NCBI GenBank assembly: GCA_028823185.1
Contig: JAPKBY010000133.1
Span: 1 to 5,721, forward strand
Direction of reading: 5' to 3'
Origin: Planctomycetota bacterium
Lineage (GTDB): Bacteria > Planctomycetota > UBA1135 > GCA-002686595
Length of the DNA stretch: 5,721 nucleotides
Made by a program: the position numbers and the translations under genes. The notes under the pieces are model-generated. The model was not told where the DNA came from. It worked only from the letters and a program-made list of their open reading frames with translations, and ran no database searches. This document shows positions 1-5,721 of the stretch, piece by piece. Position 1 is the stretch's first letter; each line of letters opens with the position of its first letter.

Positions 1-912
1 ACGCGCGTTGAGACGCTCTTTTTCGAGGGAGAACTCGGCGAGATCTTTCCGGCGCTCGACCCACATGACTTCGGGCAAAAGGACGTCGGCTTCTCTGTCG
101 GTAGGCAACCGATCTCTTTTCAAGGAGGCCAGCTCATCGACGACAACCTTGACGCTGTCGCCTTCACGAGGAACTCGCTCGACATCGGCGACGTCTCTAA
201 CTTACGGATCACGGCGCTCTTCGCGTGGGACGACATCCATCGGGGAGGTGGCGTGGAGGACGAGACGGCGAGGCTATATGGCTTGCTGGGCGAGGCGGAC
301 CTCACAGGATCGACAGTGGAGGTGGATGTCATCCGTTCTACCTCGGACTTGACGGGTGACGCCCTCTTCGCAGGGGTCAGCGTCACTCAGCGCCTCGGGC
401 ACTTGAACAGCACGGTCAGGATCAACACTTCGCAACCTGATGAGGAGAGCAGCGCGACAACGCGAGGCACCTTGCTCTTCAGTGAGCTCTCATGGACTCC
501 GCATCACAGCGAAGATCTGGTCTACCTCGACGCCTTCGTCGGGTTGGATCGATATTCGAGTGCCGCTAGAAACCCGTTAGCTGGAGGTCCTCTGGGGCGC
601 ACGGGGATCCTCTTCGCCGCGACGGGGCTCGGCACGGTCGGAGCCCCCCTAGGGAATGACGCAGATAACGCGGCGGGCGCCGCCTTTGGGCGTCAATTCA
701 TCTTCAACGAGGGGCGCGAACAGCTCATCCTGGAGGTGGGCGCACGGTCTGTTACGGACGGCTCAGACCAGAGCGCCGCCGCCATCGGATGCCGCTATCA
801 GCGCGCCTTTGGGCAGCACATGATCGTGGCCTATGACCTCTATGGCGGGTATCGAGAACAAGGAGAAGACGATTTTGTTGGAGGTCGCGTTGAACTGCTC
901 TTCAAGTTTTAG
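1..912 (+). CDS. Outer-membrane beta-barrel (porin-like) protein, 5'-truncated by window edge
   Basis: The frame is open from base 1 to the TAG at 910-912, giving the last 303 residues; the true start lies upstream. A GTG at 253 is an internal codon, because homologous-looking barrel sequence runs without a break before it (for example GRQPISFQGG, then a conserved-looking acidic stretch and TRNSL). The protein shows alternating polar and hydrophobic segments, Gly/Asp/Asn-rich turns and repeated aromatic residues, as in transmembrane beta-strands. It ends in GGRVELLFKF, a terminal strand with a C-terminal Phe, the signal read by the BAM assembly machinery in outer-membrane proteins. It recalls alginate-export/porin-like barrels, but the substrate is unknown. 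It lies 44 bases upstream of a redox gene on the same strand with no visible terminator, so it may belong to the same operon. Confidence is high for a barrel and low for any specific transport role. Confidence 0.82.
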   Translation, partial: TRVETLFFEGELGEIFPALDPHDFGQKDVGFSVGRQPISFQGGQLIDDNLDAVAFTRNSLDIGDVSNLRITALFAWDDIHRGGGVEDETARLYGLLGEADLTGSTVEVDVIRSTSDLTGDALFAGVSVTQRLGHLNSTVRINTSQPDEESSATTRGTLLFSELSWTPHHSEDLVYLDAFVGLDRYSSAARNPLAGGPLGRTGILFAATGLGTVGAPLGNDADNAAGAAFGRQFIFNEGREQLILEVGARSVTDGSDQSAAAIGCRYQRAFGQHMIVAYDLYGGYREQGEDDFVGGRVELLFKF

Positions 913-956
913 GGCCCTCAGATCTGCTGTGCCGACGGTGAGCTTTGAGTGAGTTC

Positions 957-2240
957 ATGGAAAACGTCGCTGCTCTGCGCATCCTCGGAGCCATCATCGC
1001 GCTCCTCGTCGGTTTACGGCTGCTCCTCGCATGCTTGGCTGAGCTCGACGCGCGTCGGAGGGCTGCTGAATCATTCAAGCTGCTTCGAACAGAACAACAC
1101 CTCAGAGTAGAGCAGCACGCTCTCGCCCTGAAGACCCGACAGGGTGAGTTGGAGTTGGGGTGGAACGGCTATCGAAACTTTACGGTGGAGCGCATCGACC
1201 GAAATGAGAACCAGAGCGGGAGCGTCTCCTCCTTCTATCTCGCGCCGCGCGATGGAAAGGTCCTACCGTTCTTTCAGCCGGGGCAATTCCTCACCTTCCG
1301 CCTCCGCATCCCCAATCAACCGAAGGATGTCGTTCGATGCTACTCCCTCTCGGACGCATACGATCCTCAGCGTTATCGAATCAGCGTGAAGAAGGTCCCT
1401 GATGGATTGGTCTCTGGGTATCTGCACGAAGAGATCAATGAGGGCGATATCCTGGACGTGCGTAAGCCCTCCGGGAAGTTCTTTGCTGATCTGGCTGACC
1501 CGACGCCGATCGTCCTCATCGCTGGAGGGGTCGGGGTGACTCCGCTGCTCTCGATGTGCAACTCGATCATCGAGCAGCAACCAGAGCGAGAGATCTACTT
1601 CTTCTTCGCGAACCAGAACGGAGACGAGGTCGTTCAGCGTGAGCACTTGGAAGCGCTCTGTCAGAGCAGGGCTAACTTTCATTTAGCCTTCTGCTACAGC
1701 CTCCCGACTGAACGTGACGCGGCCTTGGTCGGCTCCACTGTAGGGGGCTCTGTCTTGCACCGGGCCGGATATATGAACATCGCTCTCCTCCAAGAGGTCC
1801 TTCCCAGCGGAGCGCAGGAGAGCTACTCGTTCTACATCTGTGGGCCTGGTCCGATGATGGACGCGGTCGAAGGGAGCCTCGCTACATGGAAGGTGCCCGC
1901 CGAGAATGTCCATATGGAGGCCTTCGGAGCCAAGAGTGTGGCCGCGATCAAGCCAACCGATGTGAGGGCTGAGGCCGCGGCGAGCGAGCTCCAGGTGTGC
2001 TTTAAGAAGTCCCAGAAGACGGTGACGTGGTCCTCTGAATCGGGCTCACTCTTGGAGTTGGCCGAGAAAAATGGGATCGTCTTGGAGTCGGGCTGTTGCG
2101 TTGGTGATTGCGGCACGTGTCAGGTCCCTGTTCGATCTGGCGAGGTCGAGTACCTTCGTGATCCCTCAGAGAATCCAGAGGCGGGCAGCTGCCTGCTTTG
2201 TATTGCGGTACCGAAGACAGACCTCGACCTCGACGCTTGA
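957..2240 (+). CDS. Membrane-anchored FAD/NAD(P)H oxidoreductase with C-terminal [2Fe-2S] ferredoxin domain
   Basis: The protein is 427 residues from ATG 957. A TTG at 945 would add four residues, and neither start has a well-spaced ribosome site (GGTGAG at 937-942 is 2 bases from TTG and 14 from ATG), so ATG is preferred. Residues about 5-30 form a hydrophobic helix followed by DARRR, suggesting an inner-membrane anchor with the catalytic part in the cytoplasm. A charged helical linker leads to a ferredoxin-reductase-type module: RCYSLSD (127-133) for FAD, GGVGVTP (190-196) and CGPGPM (295-300) for NAD(P)H, and HMEAFG near its end. The last 80 residues are a plant-type ferredoxin: C380, C385 and C388 in CX4CX2C, with the fourth ligand C415 in LLCIAVP. 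This order resembles flavohemoglobin-reductase/PaaE-like hybrids, without a globin or oxygenase. It would move electrons between NAD(P)H and one-electron carriers. The natural partner is probably one of the downstream redox proteins (inference). Confidence 0.93.
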   Translation: MENVAALRILGAIIALLVGLRLLLACLAELDARRRAAESFKLLRTEQHLRVEQHALALKTRQGELELGWNGYRNFTVERIDRNENQSGSVSSFYLAPRDGKVLPFFQPGQFLTFRLRIPNQPKDVVRCYSLSDAYDPQRYRISVKKVPDGLVSGYLHEEINEGDILDVRKPSGKFFADLADPTPIVLIAGGVGVTPLLSMCNSIIEQQPEREIYFFFANQNGDEVVQREHLEALCQSRANFHLAFCYSLPTERDAALVGSTVGGSVLHRAGYMNIALLQEVLPSGAQESYSFYICGPGPMMDAVEGSLATWKVPAENVHMEAFGAKSVAAIKPTDVRAEAAASELQVCFKKSQKTVTWSSESGSLLELAEKNGIVLESGCCVGDCGTCQVPVRSGEVEYLRDPSENPEAGSCLLCIAVPKTDLDLDA

Positions 2241-2252
2241 TAAACGATATAT

Positions 2253-2256
2253 GGAG
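2253..2256 (+). promoter_or_regulatory. Ribosome binding site GGAG for the tetraheme cytochrome
   Basis: GGAG sits six bases before the ATG at 2263. An earlier in-frame ATG at 2251 has only AT-rich sequence (GATAAACGATAT) before it and no Shine-Dalgarno match, so this site decides the start at 2263. That start also gives a normal signal-peptide N-terminus. Confidence 0.7.
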
Positions 2257-2262
2257 TCACCG

Positions 2263-3330
2263 ATGAACTTTGCTCCCGACCGTGCTTTCTACCGACCTCG
2301 TGTCCTCTTGGCCTTGGTCGTTCTCGTCGGCGCTGGCTATGGCTTAGGTCTGGCAGAGAGCGGCCCCGAGCGGCTCTCGGATGGTCGTGTGGTGGGCCCC
2401 GAGGATCCTCAAAAGGGATGCATCAAGTGTCATGATGGTGAGGTCCGTGCGTGGGAGGGGACGACCCACTTTGAGGCCTACGAGGAGCTGGACGGCTCTG
2501 AGAAGGCAGAAGAGATTCTCGAGAATCTCGGCTTCGACGACTACGCGGTCGAGGTCGCTAAGTGCCAGACCTGTCACGTGACCATGTACGCCGAGGATGA
2601 GGGAGATGAACTCGAGGGCAAGTGGGGCATCAGCTGTGAGAGCTGCCACGGTCCAGCCAGCGATTGGGTGGATCTTCACCAAGACTATGGCAAGACCGCG
2701 GAGGGGGTGAAGATCACTCCGGAGGAGCGCGCAAAGGAGACGGCTGAGCATCGCTTGGCGCGGATCGCGAGCTCCGTCGCTGCTGGGATGATCAGGCCTG
2801 AGAACCTCTACGACTTGGCGTCGAATTGCATGGGCTGTCACAGCGTCCCGGATCCCGAGCTCGTGGACGTCGGCGGTCACACCGCGGGGAGCGTTGGCTT
2901 CGAGCTCGTCGCCTGGTCCCAGGGGCACGTCCGACATAACTTCTTACACGGCGGAAAGAACGAGGCGGCGAAGCCTGAGCGGCTGCACTTGCTCTACGTC
3001 ATCGGCAAGGTGGTAGACCTTGAGTTCGGGTTGCGAGGGCTCTCGAAGGCGACGGATGATGGGGCGTATAAAGAGGCGATGATGGCGCGTGTGAGCTCGG
3101 CGCTTGAGGCGATCTCTGCGGTCAAGAGCGCTCTCGGTGACGCTCACAGCGAGGTTCTTGCTGTGATCATGGCGGCGGGCAATGAGAAGACAGAGGCCGC
3201 TGCCGACAAGGTTCGTGACGCGGGGAAGGCGCTCGCGGAGTCGCTCGGCGATGGCTCGGGCCTCGCGGGCATCTCGGAGCTCTTACCTGACCCCAGCACA
3301 TACATCGTGGAGAAACGATCTGGACGATAG
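2263..3330 (+). CDS. Exported tetraheme cytochrome c, c554-like, with helical C-terminal tail
   Basis: The protein is 355 residues. A start at 2263 is chosen from the GGAG at 2253; the frame stays open further upstream over the previous gene, but that part is a shadow. Residues about 14-30 are a hydrophobic Sec-type signal after Arg-Pro-Arg, with a possible cleavage site after GLGLA, so the mature protein should be periplasmic or stay tethered. Four CXXCH heme-c motifs occur: CIKCH (53-57), CQTCH (101-105), CESCH (125-129) and CMGCH (189-193). The first is followed by a Trp and THF, a pattern like cytochrome c554-type multiheme domains. Further His residues at 69, 206, 222, 225 and 229 could be distal ligands. 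After WSQGHVRHNF (218-227) come about 125 residues of Ala-rich, heme-free helices. It presumably accepts or donates electrons in the periplasm. No catalytic motif such as that of hydroxylamine oxidoreductase is seen. It lies 22 bases after the reductase gene. Confidence 0.92.
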   Translation: MNFAPDRAFYRPRVLLALVVLVGAGYGLGLAESGPERLSDGRVVGPEDPQKGCIKCHDGEVRAWEGTTHFEAYEELDGSEKAEEILENLGFDDYAVEVAKCQTCHVTMYAEDEGDELEGKWGISCESCHGPASDWVDLHQDYGKTAEGVKITPEERAKETAEHRLARIASSVAAGMIRPENLYDLASNCMGCHSVPDPELVDVGGHTAGSVGFELVAWSQGHVRHNFLHGGKNEAAKPERLHLLYVIGKVVDLEFGLRGLSKATDDGAYKEAMMARVSSALEAISAVKSALGDAHSEVLAVIMAAGNEKTEAAADKVRDAGKALAESLGDGSGLAGISELLPDPSTYIVEKRSGR

Positions 3331-3336
3331 TCCAGA
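3319..3336 (+). promoter_or_regulatory. Hairpin over the cytochrome stop codon, before the ferredoxin-fusion start
   Basis: TCTGGAC (3319-3325), a GATA loop and GTCCAGA (3330-3336) form a perfect seven-base-pair inverted repeat. The stop codon TAG (3328-3330) lies in the loop and first stem base. No T-run follows, so it is not a standard intrinsic terminator. The right arm covers AGA of AGAGA (3334-3338), the only purine-rich patch before ATG 3348. It could hide a weak ribosome site until a ribosome finishing the cytochrome opens it, coupling the two genes. This is inference, and a stem this short can arise by chance. Confidence 0.4.
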
Positions 3337-3347
3337 GATCCTTCCAC

Positions 3348-5447
3348 ATGTCGTTGGTTACAAAAACACCTGGCCGCTGGGATCACCCCTTCGGCCCAGA
3401 GTGGTCCGGGGATGATCTCTCCAGAGTGCTGGATTTGGAGCCGTGGGCAGGCATGGCTTCGGAGAACCGAGCCAAGCTAGAGAAGCTCTTGAAGCATGAA
3501 TCTCGCGTCATCGTGCGAGAGAGAGGAGAGGTCATCGTTCGTGAGGGGGATTATGGGCACTCGGCCTTCTTCGTCATGAAGGGCTCCGTGCGCGTGGTCT
3601 TGGAGAACTCAAGCTTGAGCCCCTCCGAGCTGGGGAAGGCGACCGCAGATCGCAGGGGGATTTGGGGCGCCATCTCACAGCTCTGGAATAACCGACGTGA
3701 GCCGGAAGCGCGCGATGATCCTGGCGAGCTCCTGGACGACTCCGATGGAGAGGGGCCCAGCGAAGATGACTATGTCCCGATCATCCTTACAGACGTCGAC
3801 GCTGTCGTCTCACGGCACGGCACCACGCTCTTGGGTGAGGGCTCCCTGTTCGGTGAGATCGCAGCGCTCGGTCGCACGCCCCGAACGGCGACGCTCTTCG
3901 CAGATGAGGACGGAACGGAGCTCTTGGAGATCCGTTGGCAAGGCTTGCGGGATCTCCGCAAGGCCTTCGCTGAGTTCCGAGAGCACGTGGACGAGCTCTT
4001 TCGGGAGCGCGCCTTGCGTCAGTATTTGCGTGCGACCTCTACCTTTGACGGGGTTGGTGACACGCCGCTGATTCGCGCTGGGATCGCGTCAGGTGACCTC
4101 AACGAGCTCTTCATCGAGGCCCTCAACTTTCGGGCTCCGAGCGCTGAAGCGACGGAGCTTCGGCTGGGTGACGACGACGTCGCCATCAAGGTGATCGGCG
4201 AAGTCAGGGATCGATCTGGCGAGCTGCGGGTCAGCGCCCTGCTCTGCGCTCCCGGGTTGACGAGCCCAGAGGCTCGCGCTCAGCTGACAGAGAGGGCGGC
4301 AGAGGAGCTCGGCGGACAGGTGGTCATCGTTCATCGCCTCGACGAGGACGAGCAGATCTGGCAGTGGGTCCTCAGTGAGGCGGAGGAGTCGAAGCATTCC
4401 TCAGTCGTGATGGAGTGCTCTCTCCGCGGGGCTAGCGACCCGACGGAGCTGCTGCGTAGGTTGATCCGGCCCCTTTGTCTGGACAGGATCGCTCAGCAAG
4501 CAGAGCTCCACAGCCACGGCGCCTTCGAGTGGGGCCGGATGGGCACACGCCTCGAGGAGGAGCCCGTCATTGCGACAGAGGGGCAGTACCCCAACGGCGT
4601 GATCATGGTCCGCTGTGGCTTCGCGAGGATCACGCGCCGCGTTGAGGGGCTCGAGCGCACGATCAGCTACTTAGGCCCTGGCCGCGCCTACGGCCTAGAG
4701 GAGCTCGCTAATAATTGGCGGAATCCGAACTCCGCCGTCCCGCTCCAGCGGACCTTGCGAGCGCTCGGCTATGTAGATGTGGTCGTCATTCCGACCTCCG
4801 TTATCGAAAAGTTTGTCCTTCCATCGATGAGCGAGAGCGCGCTGCCTGAGCTCATTGAGCCAGCGCCTCTCCAGGGCGTCAGCCCTCTTGACGTGTTGAA
4901 GGACAAGAGCGGCGTCGACCGCGGCATGGTCGAGTTCCTCGTGGATAATCGCTTCACGAACGGGACCGCCGCCATGGTCATCGATCTTGATCGTTGCACT
5001 CGCTGTGACGACTGTGTGCGCGCTTGCGCTACGGCTCACGACGACAACCCGCGCTTCATCCGTCATGGTCCCGTCCATGACCGCTTCATGATCGCGAACG
5101 CCTGCATGCACTGCGCTGACCCAGTGTGCATGATCGGTTGTCCGACGGGAGCGATCAGCCGCGAGTCGCTCGGTGGGCAGGTCGTGATCAACGACCCGAA
5201 CTGCATCGGCTGTGGGACGTGCTCCAATAACTGCCCCTACGAGAACATCCGAATGGTGGAGACGCGCTCTGCTGCCGGAGAGATGTATGTCAGTCAGAAG
5301 GGGCGACCAGCCCTGAAGGCCACCAAGTGCGACCTCTGCATCGACCAGTTGACTGGGCCCGCGTGCCACTTGGCGTGTCCACATGACGCCCTCGAAAGGG
5401 TCGACTTCAACGACCTGACAGAGTTCGCAGAGTGGGCGCAGCGATGA
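3348..5447 (+). CDS. Two cyclic-nucleotide-binding-like domains fused to a DmsB-type 4x[4Fe-4S] ferredoxin
   Basis: The protein is 699 residues with no signal peptide or Tat motif, so it is likely cytoplasmic. Residues about 40-215 form a CRP-like CNB domain: GEVIVREGDYG (60-70), then an acidic insert (about 90-150), then the phosphate-binding cassette FGEIAAL with E170, R179 and T180. Residues about 385-495 form a second CNB-like fold (EPVIATEGQYPNG, YLGPGRAYGLEEL) with a less canonical cassette. Between them, about 235-385, is an extra segment I cannot assign. The C-terminus has four cysteine groups: C550/553/556/560, C586/589/594/598, C619/622/625/629 and C661/664/673/677. The spacing matches the electron-transfer subunits of molybdoenzymes (DmsB, PhsB, NrfC). 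No helix-turn-helix is seen, so it is not a CRP-type regulator. The likely role is a four-cluster electron carrier whose activity or docking responds to a nucleotide or other ligand (inference). The ATG at 3348 has only a weak upstream AGAGA. Its stop overlaps the next start. Confidence 0.93.
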   Translation: MSLVTKTPGRWDHPFGPEWSGDDLSRVLDLEPWAGMASENRAKLEKLLKHESRVIVRERGEVIVREGDYGHSAFFVMKGSVRVVLENSSLSPSELGKATADRRGIWGAISQLWNNRREPEARDDPGELLDDSDGEGPSEDDYVPIILTDVDAVVSRHGTTLLGEGSLFGEIAALGRTPRTATLFADEDGTELLEIRWQGLRDLRKAFAEFREHVDELFRERALRQYLRATSTFDGVGDTPLIRAGIASGDLNELFIEALNFRAPSAEATELRLGDDDVAIKVIGEVRDRSGELRVSALLCAPGLTSPEARAQLTERAAEELGGQVVIVHRLDEDEQIWQWVLSEAEESKHSSVVMECSLRGASDPTELLRRLIRPLCLDRIAQQAELHSHGAFEWGRMGTRLEEEPVIATEGQYPNGVIMVRCGFARITRRVEGLERTISYLGPGRAYGLEELANNWRNPNSAVPLQRTLRALGYVDVVVIPTSVIEKFVLPSMSESALPELIEPAPLQGVSPLDVLKDKSGVDRGMVEFLVDNRFTNGTAAMVIDLDRCTRCDDCVRACATAHDDNPRFIRHGPVHDRFMIANACMHCADPVCMIGCPTGAISRESLGGQVVINDPNCIGCGTCSNNCPYENIRMVETRSAAGEMYVSQKGRPALKATKCDLCIDQLTGPACHLACPHDALERVDFNDLTEFAEWAQR

Positions 5448-5721
5448 CAAAGCTCGTACGCAGACGCATCGTTAACACGGCGCTTCTCGCGGTGAGCGCG
5501 GTCATCCTGCTCTTGTGGTGCCGCGCTTGGTCGCTGACCCTGCGTGACGCGCACGAGACCACCGGGTGGTTGGCCCTCGGCTCTGTCGTGTTCTTGGCGA
5601 TCTATAATGTGCGAAAGAAGCTCTCTCTCTTGCCGCTCCTGCGCTCATCGACTTGGTTGCAGGCGCACATCTATGTCGGCTTTTTATGCATCGGACTCTT
5701 CTTGGTTCACGTCGAATATCG
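5444..5721 (+). CDS. Multi-spanning membrane protein, candidate cytochrome b, 3'-truncated by window edge
   Basis: The start ATG at 5444 overlaps the previous stop in ATGA, a usual sign of translational coupling, and 92 codons are visible before the window ends. Three hydrophobic segments lie at about 9-29, 39-56 and 71-92. Positive residues at the N-terminus (RRR, 6-8) and between segments two and three (RKK, 57-59) place both on the cytoplasmic side. His37, His75 and His89 stand out: H37 at the head of segment two (HETTGW), and H75 and H89 inside segment three. These are reasonable heme-b ligands, as in cytochrome-b561 or ferric-reductase-like proteins. The position next to a multi-cluster ferredoxin and a periplasmic cytochrome suggests it carries electrons across the inner membrane. 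The family is not certain from this fragment, and further domains may follow beyond the edge. Confidence 0.8.
   Translation, partial: MTKLVRRRIVNTALLAVSAVILLLWCRAWSLTLRDAHETTGWLALGSVVFLAIYNVRKKLSLLPLLRSSTWLQAHIYVGFLCIGLFLVHVEY

Noticed and set aside
253..255. GTG as the start of the barrel gene
   Set aside because: The same frame is open to the window edge and the upstream residues continue the barrel pattern, so the gene begins before the window.
911..918. AGGGCCCT palindrome just after the barrel gene, considered as a terminator or operator
   Set aside because: It has no loop, no following T-run and no second copy, so it is likely chance in GC-rich sequence.
2071..2262. Open frame extending the tetraheme cytochrome upstream over the end of the reductase gene
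   Set aside because: It overlaps the conserved ferredoxin cysteines in another frame, gives a non-signal-like N-terminus, and a GGAG-supported start exists at 2263.
2344..2937. Minus-strand open frame (197 residues) opposite the tetraheme cytochrome
   Set aside because: It is antisense to four CXXCH motifs, has no recognisable domain, and follows from the codon bias of the real gene.
3348..5447. CRP/FNR-type transcription regulator, suggested by the CNB domain
   Set aside because: No helix-turn-helix follows either CNB domain; the C-terminus is a four-cluster ferredoxin.
4695..5450. Long minus-strand open frame (251 residues) opposite the ferredoxin domain
   Set aside because: It lies wholly over the clearly coding cysteine-rich region. 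Its translation shows no motifs and is rich in Val/Ala/His/Arg, as expected of an antisense shadow in GC-rich DNA.

Overview
The window looks like part of one GC-rich, tightly packed, plus-strand operon from a Gram-negative bacterium. It carries five genes in a row, with the first cut by the left edge and the last by the right edge. An outer-membrane beta-barrel ending in Phe and a c-type cytochrome with a signal peptide point to a two-membrane cell. The gene mix (a c554-like tetraheme cytochrome, cyclic-nucleotide-binding (CNB) domains fused to a DmsB-type ferredoxin, a hybrid Hmp-like/2Fe-2S reductase) resembles sets I associate with Planctomycetota and Myxococcota or other deltaproteobacteria-like lineages. 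That assignment is from memory and is weak.

Layout: 1-912, the C-terminal 303 residues of an outer-membrane beta-barrel protein. 957-2240, a membrane-anchored FAD/NAD(P)H oxidoreductase with a C-terminal plant-type [2Fe-2S] domain. 2263-3330, an exported tetraheme cytochrome c with a c554-like N-terminal part and a helical C-terminal tail. 3348-5447, a 699-residue protein with two CNB-like domains, an unexplained insert between them, and a C-terminal ferredoxin domain with sixteen cysteines for four [4Fe-4S] clusters. 5444-5721, the start of a multi-spanning membrane protein with candidate heme-b histidines, overlapping the previous gene by ATGA. Gaps between genes are 44, 22 and 17 bases, then a 4-base overlap. 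No terminator or convincing internal promoter is visible. No stretch over 300 bases lacks a gene. There are no RNA genes, mobile elements or CRISPR arrays.

Working together (inference): the parts form a plausible redox chain across the inner membrane. NAD(P)H would feed the anchored flavin/2Fe-2S reductase. Electrons would pass to the cytoplasmic multi-cluster ferredoxin, through the membrane protein, and out to the periplasmic tetraheme cytochrome. The outer-membrane barrel may admit a substrate or contact an acceptor. The unusual element is that the ferredoxin hub carries cyclic-nucleotide-binding domains and no DNA-binding domain, so a second messenger might gate electron flow directly. 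Direction of flow and final acceptor cannot be read from the window.
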